Positions 1 to 6,129 of a stretch of 8,428 bases of DNA are shown piece after piece. The stretch lies in NCBI GenBank assembly GCA_018333845.1, contig JAGXSK010000295.1:1-8428 (forward strand). Reading direction: 5' to 3'. This DNA comes from Clostridia bacterium. Its GTDB lineage: Bacteria > Bacillota > DSM-16504 > Desulfitibacterales > Desulfitibacteraceae. The first letter of the stretch is position 1. Each line of letters starts with the position of its first letter. The notes under the pieces are model-generated. The model was given only the letters and a program-made list of their open reading frames with translations. It was not told the DNA's origin and searched no databases. Position numbers and translations under genes: made by a program.

Positions 1-429
1 AGTTGTTTTTCCCCAGATATGGGATGCATCCTCTATAGAATATTTTCCATCTTCAATTTTTAGATATACTGGGTTTTTGGATTTTCCTTTTACTATTACA
101 GCATCAAATCCAGCCTTTTTTAGTTCAGGACCCCAGAAGCCCCCAGCCTCTGACCTTCCAACAGCTCCTGTCAATGGAGATTTAGCACAAACAGTATATC
201 TAGGTATGGCAGGTGCAGGTGTGCCAGTCAGCAAACCTGTACTAAAGATTAGAACATTATCTGGGGATAATGGATCTATTCCAGGTTTAATATATTTAAG
301 TGCATAATAGGCACCTATACCAGGACCTCCAAAATACTTTCTATAAAACAACTCATCTTTTTCATCAATTTGGAAACTCTGGTCTGTTAAATCTACAATC
401 AAGATCTTGCCCATATAGCCATATGCCAT
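1..429 (-). CDS. Aldehyde:ferredoxin oxidoreductase, N-terminal part (gene runs off the left edge)
   Basis: The minus strand from 429 down to 1 is open for 143 codons with no stop, so this is the 5' part of a longer gene. The product starts MAYGYMGKILIVDLT, the usual opening of the AOR N-terminal domain. It then has FGGPGIGAYYALKY (residues 33-46), a TGTPAPAIPR stretch (68-77), SPLTGAVGRSEAGGFWG (84-100) and DASHIWGK (134-141), all in the family order. Family members are about 600-700 residues and oxidise aldehydes to acids with ferredoxin as acceptor, using a tungsten or molybdenum bis-pterin cofactor and one [4Fe-4S] cluster. The cluster cysteines would lie outside the window, so they cannot be checked. 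An AGGAGG (plus-strand 439-444) lies 9 bases before the ATG. The gene follows the MoaD-like gene by 29 bases on the same strand, so the two are probably co-transcribed. Which aldehyde is used, and whether the metal is W or Mo, is not visible. Confidence 0.93.
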   Translation of the reverse strand, partial: MAYGYMGKILIVDLTDQSFQIDEKDELFYRKYFGGPGIGAYYALKYIKPGIDPLSPDNVLIFSTGLLTGTPAPAIPRYTVCAKSPLTGAVGRSEAGGFWGPELKKAGFDAVIVKGKSKNPVYLKIEDGKYSIEDASHIWGKTT

Positions 430-458
430 TTTAATTGGCCTCCTAACTTTGTTTTGTG

Positions 459-692
459 TTATCCTCCTGGAAACATAGGGTATAAATCAACAGTATCTCC
501 TTCACTTATTTCTGTTTCTAAACATGCTAGCTTTTTATTTACAGTAATTATTTCTACAGAGCCTTTTGGCATGGATAAAATTTCCAACAGCAGTTTAACG
601 CTAGTTTTATCTGGAACTGTAACAGTTTCTATTCTGTTAGTAAGTTTAGAAAATTTTTCAATCCCGCCGTGGAATGTAACAGTAATTATAAT
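459..692 (-). CDS. MoaD/ThiS-family ubiquitin-like protein with a non-canonical start codon
   Basis: The minus-strand frame ending at 459 encodes about 75-77 residues with a beta-grasp pattern and the C-terminus YPMFPGG. The terminal Gly-Gly is the hallmark of MoaD/ThiS sulfur carriers, which are adenylated and thiocarboxylated there to supply sulfur for molybdopterin or similar products. MoaD-like genes often sit beside AOR genes, where they are thought to serve tungstopterin synthesis; that role is inferred here. The start is odd. A stop (TGA, plus-strand 705-707) lies in frame just upstream, and between it and the conserved ITVTFHGG segment there is no ATG, GTG or TTG. A strong GAGGAGG lies 7 bases before an ATT (plus-strand 690-692), which I take as the start; ATA (687-689) or ATT (684-686) are alternatives. 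The first in-frame ATG would remove about half the domain. It appears to be the first gene of the AOR operon. Confidence 0.85.
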   Translation of the reverse strand: MIITVTFHGGIEKFSKLTNRIETVTVPDKTSVKLLLEILSMPKGSVEIITVNKKLACLETEISEGDTVDLYPMFPGG

Positions 693-730
693 AAAGGCAC
701 CTCCTCAAAAAGTTATCAGAATAATCATAA

Positions 731-746
731 ATGAATACGCATACAT
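731..746. promoter_or_regulatory. LacI-family operator 1, in front of the MoaD-AOR operon
   Basis: The site reads ATGAATACGCATACAT. It is an imperfect palindrome in which 12 of 16 positions match the reverse complement, centred on a CG step, as is usual for LacI-family operators. It shares the pattern RWGAATRCGYATWCAT with three other sites in the window. It lies just downstream of the predicted minus-strand promoter and about 40 bases before the MoaD-like start, so bound repressor would block AOR operon transcription. Confidence 0.75.
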
Positions 747-757
747 ATAAAAACTAT

Positions 758-787
758 TCTATAAATTTTTTGTTTATCCTTCAACAA
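758..787 (-). promoter_or_regulatory. Probable sigma-A promoter of the MoaD-AOR operon
   Basis: On the minus strand there is a -35-like TTGTTG (plus-strand 782-787), an 18-base spacer and a -10-like TATAGA (758-763). Transcription would begin near 751. The palindromic operator at 731-746 would then cover about +5 to +20, a classic position for repression by a LacI-family protein. Assigned by eye only. Confidence 0.5.
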
Positions 788-830
788 ACAGCATTTTTCT
801 TTTTAGGATTAAATAAAACCATAAAAAAAT

Positions 831-860
831 TTGCTAGATATTAATAATAATAAGCATAAT
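831..860 (+). promoter_or_regulatory. Possible promoter of the LacI-family repressor gene
   Basis: TTGCTA (831-836) and CATAAT (855-860) are separated by 18 bases and give a plausible sigma-A promoter, with a start near 867 and a leader of roughly 160 bases before the repressor gene. The surrounding 740-900 region is very A/T-rich, so chance matches are easy. An alternative is a start nearer the TTTAAAAT at 909-916. Together with the operators and the hairpin, this is all I can identify in the 337-base gap at 693-1029. Confidence 0.35.
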
Positions 861-914
861 ACAAGTTATAAGAAAATTTTAAAAAATTTTTTATTAAAAG
901 CAGGAGAATTTAAA

Positions 915-1058
915 ATGGTGAAGAATACTGTTAACCAAGAATACGTATTCATAAACTATTTTGAGGTATGCTTTAAAAGATACCTGGTAATACCTCAAGA
1001 CTATCTAAATATGAGCGAGGGTTATATATATGGGACTAACTACAAAGGATGTTGCTAA
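915..1058 (+). CDS. Possible 47-residue leader ORF overlapping the repressor start
   Basis: An ATG at 915 has a well-placed AGGAG (902-906, 8-base spacing), a better ribosome site than that of the repressor gene itself. The frame runs 47 codons to a TAA at 1056-1058 and overlaps the repressor start by 29 bases in another frame. The peptide is not recognised; it is rich in Tyr, Asn and Val and ends with Cys-Cys. The operator at 937-952 and the hairpin at 961-998 lie inside it. It could be a translated leader that tunes repressor synthesis, or a chance ORF. Confidence in a real product is low. Confidence 0.25.
   Translation: MVKNTVNQEYVFINYFEVCFKRYLVIPQDYLNMSEGYIYGTNYKGCC
937..952. promoter_or_regulatory. 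LacI-family operator 2, in the leader of the repressor gene
   Basis: The site reads AAGAATACGTATTCAT. Its inner 12 bases (939-950) are a perfect palindrome with central CG, making it the most symmetrical of the four sites. It lies about 78 bases before the repressor start codon, which suggests autoregulation. A second copy of the left half, AAGAATAC, lies exactly 16 bases upstream at 921-928 and may be an auxiliary half-site. Confidence 0.7.
961..998 (+). promoter_or_regulatory. Hairpin in the repressor-gene leader
   Basis: TTGAGGTAT (961-969) is the exact reverse complement of ATACCTCAA (990-998), giving a 9-bp stem with a 20-base loop between operator 2 and the repressor ribosome site. A further ATACC occurs inside the loop (980-984) and could compete for pairing with GGTAT. 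No T-run follows, so this is not a typical terminator. It could be a DNA dyad for another regulator or an RNA hairpin in the leader. Confidence 0.4.
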
Positions 1059-2046
1059 AAAGGCTGGAGTGTCACAAGCAACTGTGTCAAGGGTTTTAAA
1101 TGGACATCACTATGTTAATGTGGAGACAAAGGAAAAGGTTCTTAAAATCATTAAAGAATTAGGATACCAGCCAAATCATATTGCAAGAAGTATGGCATTG
1201 CAGAAAACTAATGCATTAGGTCTTATAGTATCAGACATAGTTAACCCATTTTATAGTGAAATTGCAAAAAATATAATTGATGAAGCTAAAAGGTTGGGGT
1301 ATGAAATTATTCTATGTAATACAGACCATGATCCAGAGGTGCAGAATTTTTATATTGAATTTTTAAAGCAAAGAAGAGTTGACGGAATAATTTTTGCATC
1401 TGTAAAGCTAAAGGATAAGGAAGTTGAAAGGCTTGTCACAGCTAATTTCCCTTGTATTTTTATAAATTCCAGACTCAAGTTAAAAAAAGCAAGTTTTGTT
1501 GTCACTGATAATAAAAAGGGTGCTAAACTTGCCATTAATCATTTTATTGACTTAGGGCACAAAAGAATAGGATTTATTTCAGGTCCTAGTACTATTTCAA
1601 CTGCCCAGGAAAGATTAGAGGGGTATAAGGAAGCTTTGTTGGCAAAGGGGCTAGCCATAGATGATAATTATATTAAAGACCAATCCTTTAATCCTAAATA
1701 TGCTTATCAAGCAACTAGAGAATTACTAAATATGCCAGTACCTCCTACAGCTATTTTTGTTGCTAATGATGTTATGGCATTTAAAGTAATGGAAGCACTA
1801 TTAGATCTAGACTTAGACATCCCTGGTGATGTTGCCATAATTGGATATGATGATGTTGTTATGAGTGGACATAAAAGAATAGGGCTAACAACAGTTGCTC
1901 AAGACAAGTCTAGAATTGGACGACTGGCTGTTGAAGGACTCATTCAAATGATAGATAAAGGACCTGAGAATGTAAAACCCATGCACACCATGCTAGAGCC
2001 CAAGCTTATAATTCGCGACACGTGCGGAAGTAAGGTGTACTGTTGA
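1030..2046 (+). CDS. LacI/GalR-family transcriptional repressor, probable local regulator
   Basis: The 338-residue product has the standard length and layout of the family. A helix-turn-helix lies at residues 4-23 (TTKDVAKKAGVSQATVSRVL) and the hinge segment NHIARSMALQKT at about 49-60. A periplasmic-binding-protein-like effector domain follows, with LGLIVSDIVNPFY at its start, GHKRIGFISG in the middle and AIIGYDDV near the end. The hinge position that is usually leucine is methionine (Met55). Such proteins normally bind even palindromes with a central CG and let go when a sugar or related ligand binds. Four such palindromes in this window, one in the gene's own leader, make it the obvious regulator of both flanking operons. 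A GAGGG (1017-1021) lies 8 bases before the ATG. No good terminator follows; only a weak 6-bp stem at 2050-2072 is visible. Confidence 0.95.
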   Translation: MGLTTKDVAKKAGVSQATVSRVLNGHHYVNVETKEKVLKIIKELGYQPNHIARSMALQKTNALGLIVSDIVNPFYSEIAKNIIDEAKRLGYEIILCNTDHDPEVQNFYIEFLKQRRVDGIIFASVKLKDKEVERLVTANFPCIFINSRLKLKKASFVVTDNKKGAKLAINHFIDLGHKRIGFISGPSTISTAQERLEGYKEALLAKGLAIDDNYIKDQSFNPKYAYQATRELLNMPVPPTAIFVANDVMAFKVMEALLDLDLDIPGDVAIIGYDDVVMSGHKRIGLTTVAQDKSRIGRLAVEGLIQMIDKGPENVKPMHTMLEPKLIIRDTCGSKVYC

Positions 2047-2094
2047 TAGGCTGTTATTGTATTTTAAACAGCGGCTAGGCATGCTGAAATCACA

Positions 2095-2129
2095 TATGAT
2101 TATCTGCTTATTTGTGAATGCGTATACAT
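2095..2129 (+). promoter_or_regulatory. Possible -10 box plus LacI-family operator 3, in front of the SnoaL-ABC operon
   Basis: The operator GTGAATGCGTATACAT occupies 2114-2129. Fifteen of its bases are identical to operator 4 at 8191-8205, and it has the central CG. A -10-like TATGAT lies at 2095-2100, 13 bases before the operator, nearly the same geometry as at the AOR operon (11 bases). No convincing -35 box is seen. I infer that the operon 2466-8147 starts near 2107 and is repressed from this site. Confidence is good for the operator and low for the -10. Confidence 0.65.
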
Positions 2130-2165
2130 TTATATTTTTTATGTATGTAATGCCATACTTTAAGT

Positions 2166-2321
2166 GTGTTGAGGATAGACTTATTCGCACAGATATCTGG
2201 AGCATCCTTTGAGGATATTGTTAAAAATATCTGGCCGTGGATAATAGTGATGTTAATAGGGATGATGTTTATAATCTTTATACCTCAGTTATCAACTTGG
2301 ATTCCGAGTATGATGAAATAA
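2166..2321 (+). pseudogene. Remnant: C-terminal tail of a TRAP-transporter large permease (DctM-like)
   Basis: The frame ending in TAA at 2319-2321 encodes about 51 residues, including DLFAQISGASFEDIVKNIWP, then a hydrophobic span and FIPQLSTWIPSMMK. This matches the way DctM/TRAP large permeases end: a Gly-Leu-Asn-Leu-Phe-like stretch, an amphipathic segment leading to WP/LP, the last membrane helix, then a tyr/phe-Pro-x-Leu-Ser-x-Trp-Leu/Ile-Pro motif. A normal DctM has about 425 residues, so some 88% is missing. There is no ribosome site before the possible GTG/TTG starts and a stop lies a few codons upstream, so it is probably untranslated. The preserved frame begins only about 40 bases after operator 3, as though a deletion joined the operator region to the end of a dctM gene. 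Found by eye from family memory. Confidence 0.7.
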
Positions 2322-2465
2322 GCATATAGTATTTTGCTTGGGGTATTGTAAAAGTTGCAAGATATTAAAAGTAATGAAACGGTTGGAGAAATAAAAGATG
2401 AAAATCTAATTTTTAATAGAGACGAAGAGGTTAACCGCAATAATAAAAGGAGGAGCATACCAGAA

Positions 2466-3647
2466 ATGAGTGAAAAAGCTACATCGCCAACACCGACAAC
2501 ATCTGGAAAAATTAGTAAAGAAACTGAATGCAATTCATGGAAAAACATAGTGTTTTATGGAGATAACAATGAAGTTTTTAGGCTTGGCTGCAATGACTTT
2601 AATGTTATGGTGCAGCAAAAAAAGCGTACACAAAGTATGGCAGGCTTCCATGAGCACTATGTAGATATTGTTGATTATATTATTAGATGTACACATAGTA
2701 TTTGGGAAGAAAGGGGAATAGGTAACATTTATACTCATTATCATAATAATGCCCAGCTATGGTGCCCAGCTCATATTGAAGGAATAGAAACTGTAATATC
2801 AGGGACATTGCAAACATTACATGCCTTTCCAGACAGGAAGCTAGTTGGACAAAATGTAATTTGGTCCGGTAATGATAAAGATGGATTTTATACATCCCAT
2901 AGAATAAGTTCCACGGCAACAAACCTTGGGGATAGCAGCTTTGGGCCTGCTACAGGCAAAAAGCTTAGATTTAGAACGGTAGCAGACTGCAAAGTGTTTG
3001 CTAATAGGATTTATGAAGAATGGTTGGTAAGAGACAATTTATATATTGTTCAACAGCTCGGTTATGATCCCGTGGAAGTGGCTAAAAGGTTTGCAAGGGA
3101 ATCTGCTGCAAAAAATAAAACTGCCTTACAGGAAAACTTTGGTATTGGCGAAGCTAGAGAGGGCCAGTATGAGCCTGAACTGTATAAACGCAGGTTTGAT
3201 AAATTTGAAATTGGTGACTTTATATTAGAAATGTATAACAAGGTTTATGAATGGCGTTTATTTAATCATGTTAAAACGTTTTATGCAGAAAATGCTGTCG
3301 TGCATTATATTTGTGATAAAGATTTAGTTGGATATACCCAAATTCAAGGAATGTTAATAAGCTTATTTGCTAGTTTTGGGAATGCAAGGTTTATAGTTGA
3401 AAGAGTAACCTGCAATCAGAGAGACAATGCTAATGACTGGGACATGGCAGTTAGATGGAGAATTCTAGGCATACATGAGGGCATAGGATATTTTGGCAAA
3501 CCATCTGGAAGACCTGTTGAAATTTTGGGAATTAGCCATTTGAGGGTTTTAGATGAGCAAATAATTGAAGAATGGATAACATTTGATGGCTTAGATGTCT
3601 TAAAGCAAATTCACAGGCAAGATGGAGATAATGAAGAATTAATCTAA
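2466..3647 (+). CDS. Tandem SnoaL-like / NTF2-fold protein, function unknown
   Basis: The 393-residue product holds two copies of a SnoaL/NTF2-like domain, about residues 66-197 and 251-383. The repeat is plain in the closing strand and helix of each: RIYEEWLVRDNLYIVQQLG (181-199) and QIIEEWITFDGLDVLKQIH (365-383). Single-domain SnoaL relatives are cone-shaped dimers that bind hydrophobic or polyketide-like ligands, and include cyclases, isomerases and hydrolases; no specific reaction can be named here. There is no signal peptide or membrane span, so it is probably cytosolic. The first 60 residues are polar and look disordered. I chose ATG 2466 because AGGAGG lies at 2448-2453, although the 12-base spacing is long. 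The frame is open further upstream to a TTG at 2355, which lacks a good ribosome site. It is the first gene of the ABC importer operon, 120 bases before the binding-protein gene, so it probably acts on the imported compound or a product of it. Confidence 0.85.
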   Translation: MSEKATSPTPTTSGKISKETECNSWKNIVFYGDNNEVFRLGCNDFNVMVQQKKRTQSMAGFHEHYVDIVDYIIRCTHSIWEERGIGNIYTHYHNNAQLWCPAHIEGIETVISGTLQTLHAFPDRKLVGQNVIWSGNDKDGFYTSHRISSTATNLGDSSFGPATGKKLRFRTVADCKVFANRIYEEWLVRDNLYIVQQLGYDPVEVAKRFARESAAKNKTALQENFGIGEAREGQYEPELYKRRFDKFEIGDFILEMYNKVYEWRLFNHVKTFYAENAVVHYICDKDLVGYTQIQGMLISLFASFGNARFIVERVTCNQRDNANDWDMAVRWRILGIHEGIGYFGKPSGRPVEILGISHLRVLDEQIIEEWITFDGLDVLKQIHRQDGDNEELI

Positions 3648-3767
3648 GGTTTGTTAAGTGGCTAGCTATTATAAGGGGGTGAGGGGCCAAGTAATTGAGA
3701 TGGTACTTATGTTTGGCTTTGTAGCTTATTGAATTTTTGGATTTTTAAAAAGAGGAGATGGAAAGTT

Positions 3768-5102
3768 ATGAGGAACAATAAAAAGGTTATATTAACAGTT
3801 GTTGTGTTGATGTTAGTTTTAATGGTTGTGGGGTGTGGCAAAGAAGCAGCCAAAGATCCTAGTCCGGCAGAAAAGCCTATTGAAGAAGGATTTGTGGTTG
3901 AGACTCCTACCACTATAAATATGTTTGGTATGAGATTTGCTGCTATGGAGTTGTTTGAAAGCAAAATGAAAGAATTAGGCAAAACAACTCCGAATTTAAC
4001 AGTTAATACAAAACTTGTGGGATGGAGTGACTTAGAAAACCAGTCAAAAGTAATTTTATCAGCAGGAGGAACATCTCCTTATGAAATACTGCAAGCATTT
4101 AATGGATGGATGCCTGAGTATATTCATAACCAATGGGTTCTTCCGCTAAATGAATATGTTGAAAAATATAGGGATGAATATGACTTAGATGATATTTCTC
4201 AATCTTTATGGGATGTCTGTAGTGATGATGGTGTAATCTATGGGTTTCCATTCCAACAGAACCTACAGCATATATTCTATAGGACAGACCTTTTTGAAGA
4301 GTATAACTTGCAACCACCTAAAACATTTGATGAACTTTTCCAGGTTCTAGATGTGTTAAAGGAAAAAGGCGATACCCAGTATCAATTTGCATTAGCCTTA
4401 GACGGTGCTAGCGGTGCTGCTACAGAGTTTAATAATGCATTAATAGCCTTTGGCGGAGAATGGTTTGATGAAAATGACAATCCAGCTTTTAATAGTGAAG
4501 CAGGGGTTAAGGCTATTGAACTATTGAAAAAACTATTGCCTTACATGCCCAGAGAAGTACTTTCCTACACCAACAGTGACGTATCGGTAGCGTTTCAGCA
4601 GGAGCTAGTAGCTGTTATTAACATTTGGACTTCTAGGGCTGGGGAAATTACTGACCCAACAGTGTCTAAGGTTGCTGACAGGGTGGGATTTGCCCCTGCT
4701 CCTTCTAGCGTAATTGGAGGTATTCCATACACAAACTGGACGCAAGACATGTTCGTTATCCCCGCAAATGTTGGAGGAGATCCTGAGCTTATTTTCAGGT
4801 TCATTGCAGAGACATTAAAATACGATACTATGGTGGAGGCGGCTCCTCTTGCCATTGGATCTCGCTCTTCGGTTGCAGAAAACCCAAGTATAATTGCTGC
4901 TCACCCAAATTATGTGGCTGTAATGGAAACTATTGAGAATGGGGCCAAGTCTTATCCAATCAAACCCTATTTTGGTTCAGCTAGACTTATAGTAGGAAGT
5001 TATGTTGCAAAGGCACTTGCAGGGGAAATAACAGCAGAGGAAGCACTAAAAAAAGCTGAGGAAGAAGTATTAAAAGACATGCAGGAAAAGGGATTTAAAT
5101 AA
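3768..5102 (+). CDS. ABC importer solute-binding lipoprotein (family 1, carbohydrate type)
   Basis: The 444-residue product starts with a lipoprotein signal peptide: basic MRNNKK, a hydrophobic core, then the lipobox VVGC with the lipidated cysteine at residue 23. The mature part fits family 1 extracellular binding proteins (MalE/UgpB-like). Landmarks include DGVIYGFPFQ (154-163), FYRTDLFEEYNLQPPKTFDE (170-189) and, later, GGIPYTNWTQDMFVIP. It would be anchored outside the membrane and deliver a carbohydrate, polyol or related ligand to the permeases downstream. Ligand identity cannot be read. ATG 3768 is chosen because AGGAG (3753-3757) precedes it and it starts the signal peptide cleanly; an in-frame ATG at 3729 would add 13 residues in front of the signal and has no ribosome site. 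A strong hairpin follows the stop. Confidence 0.93.
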   Translation: MRNNKKVILTVVVLMLVLMVVGCGKEAAKDPSPAEKPIEEGFVVETPTTINMFGMRFAAMELFESKMKELGKTTPNLTVNTKLVGWSDLENQSKVILSAGGTSPYEILQAFNGWMPEYIHNQWVLPLNEYVEKYRDEYDLDDISQSLWDVCSDDGVIYGFPFQQNLQHIFYRTDLFEEYNLQPPKTFDELFQVLDVLKEKGDTQYQFALALDGASGAATEFNNALIAFGGEWFDENDNPAFNSEAGVKAIELLKKLLPYMPREVLSYTNSDVSVAFQQELVAVINIWTSRAGEITDPTVSKVADRVGFAPAPSSVIGGIPYTNWTQDMFVIPANVGGDPELIFRFIAETLKYDTMVEAAPLAIGSRSSVAENPSIIAAHPNYVAVMETIENGAKSYPIKPYFGSARLIVGSYVAKALAGEITAEEALKKAEEEVLKDMQEKGFK

Positions 5103-5109
5103 ATTAGGG

Positions 5110-5146
5110 TACTGTGGCTTTATGGGATTTCTGTAAAGCCACAGTA
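5110..5146 (+). promoter_or_regulatory. 13-bp perfect stem-loop between the binding-protein and permease genes
   Basis: TACTGTGGCTTTA (5110-5122) is the exact reverse complement of TAAAGCCACAGTA (5134-5146), with an 11-base loop. It begins 7 bases after the binding-protein stop codon. No run of T follows, so it is not a textbook intrinsic terminator. In importer operons such hairpins commonly protect the upstream mRNA or partly stop transcription, giving more binding protein than permease. That role is inferred here. Confidence 0.7.
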
Positions 5147-5217
5147 TAACTTACAATATATTTTCCTGGCTAATACTTAGAGACATTACTAACTTATTTA
5201 GAAGGGGGAGATCTTGT

Positions 5218-6081
5218 ATGGAAATGAAAAGAAAGGAGTTTATTGCTTTTACAGCTCCTAGTATGCTAATAATGGCTGCATTAATGATAGCTCCCTTAAT
5301 ACTAACCTTTTACCTTAGTTTTATGAACTTTACGTATGGTTCCAATCCTCAGTATATTGGTTTAAAAAACTATATTGATATTTTGACAAATGTTCGTTTT
5401 TGGAATGCCACAGCCTTTACATTACTGATAACTGCTGTTACTACTTTTGCAAAAATTGCTATAGGCTTTGGCATTGCACTGCTATTATATAATATTACTA
5501 AATTTAGAGGAATATTTATAGCTGGGTCACTTCTGCCATTTATTGTTCCGCCTGTTGTGGGAACATTGATTTTTGGCTGGTTGTTTAGGCAGCATTGGGG
5601 TTATGTTTCCTATTTGTTGAATCAAATTGGCATTGATATTAGCTGGTATGCAGATCCATGGGCCGCTAGATGGCTGATAATGATGCATGTAATCTGGCAA
5701 GGCACTTCATTCGTGTTTTTAGTTCTTTATGCAGGACTGCAGGCAATGTCAAAGGAATCTTTAGAAGCGGCAGTAGTTGATGGTGCAACTTATTTTCAGC
5801 AGGTAGTTTATGTAATCATACCTTATCTAAAACCATTATTCCTATTTGTTACTATGATCATGGTCATGGATGCATACAGGCTTTTTGATAATATAGCAGT
5901 TATGACAAAGGGTGGACCAGGGTTAGCAACTGAAACATTAATGTATTACAATTATCAGATTGCTTTTGGCAGGCTAAGCTTAGGGGCGGGTAGCGCAATA
6001 AGTGTGCTTACAATGATTGGTATATTTATTTTAATGGCACCTTTCTTATATTGGACTTACAAAGAACAGACTGAGAAGTAA
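5218..6081 (+). CDS. ABC importer permease, MalF/UgpA type
   Basis: The 287-residue protein has the usual six membrane segments of this family, the first at about residues 10-35. The cytoplasmic EAA loop, which docks on the ATPase, is clear at 183-202: EAA, then DGA with the conserved glycine at 189, ending in IIP. A TKGGPG motif at 230-235 is typical of the MalF/UgpA side. It would form a heterodimeric channel with the product of the next gene. The ATG at 5218 is preceded by GGGGGAG (5204-5210) at 7 bases. The 115-base gap before it contains the hairpin; the next gene starts 48 bases after its stop. Confidence 0.93.
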   Translation: MEMKRKEFIAFTAPSMLIMAALMIAPLILTFYLSFMNFTYGSNPQYIGLKNYIDILTNVRFWNATAFTLLITAVTTFAKIAIGFGIALLLYNITKFRGIFIAGSLLPFIVPPVVGTLIFGWLFRQHWGYVSYLLNQIGIDISWYADPWAARWLIMMHVIWQGTSFVFLVLYAGLQAMSKESLEAAVVDGATYFQQVVYVIIPYLKPLFLFVTMIMVMDAYRLFDNIAVMTKGGPGLATETLMYYNYQIAFGRLSLGAGSAISVLTMIGIFILMAPFLYWTYKEQTEK

Positions 6082-6129
6082 TTGACTGGAATATTAAGAG
6101 CAAATCAGTGAAAGGTAGAGGGTGGGAAG

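Noticed and set aside
77..307. Plus-strand ORF of 76 codons
   Set aside because: It lies antisense to the well-conserved AOR frame, which is open across the whole stretch with recognisable motifs; it has no independent support.
454..750. Plus-strand ORF of 98 codons
   Set aside because: It is antisense to the MoaD-like gene and runs into operator 1; the minus-strand product ends in the diagnostic Gly-Gly.
2050..2072. Small inverted repeat GCTGTT/AACAGC after the repressor gene as a terminator
   Set aside because: The stem is only 6 bp, the loop is A/T-rich, and no T-run follows; too weak to call.
2355..2465. 37-codon N-terminal extension of the SnoaL-like protein from a TTG start
   Set aside because: There is no good ribosome site before the TTG, the added residues are low-complexity and polar, and AGGAGG lies inside this stretch before ATG 2466. 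It remains possible.
3648..3767. Possible extra small gene or terminator between the SnoaL-like and binding-protein genes
   Set aside because: Only a G-rich stretch and a poor, bulged inverted repeat are visible; no convincing ORF, promoter or terminator.
5331..5340. ACGTATGG resembling part of the operator
   Set aside because: Only a partial half match, without the second half and inside the first permease gene.
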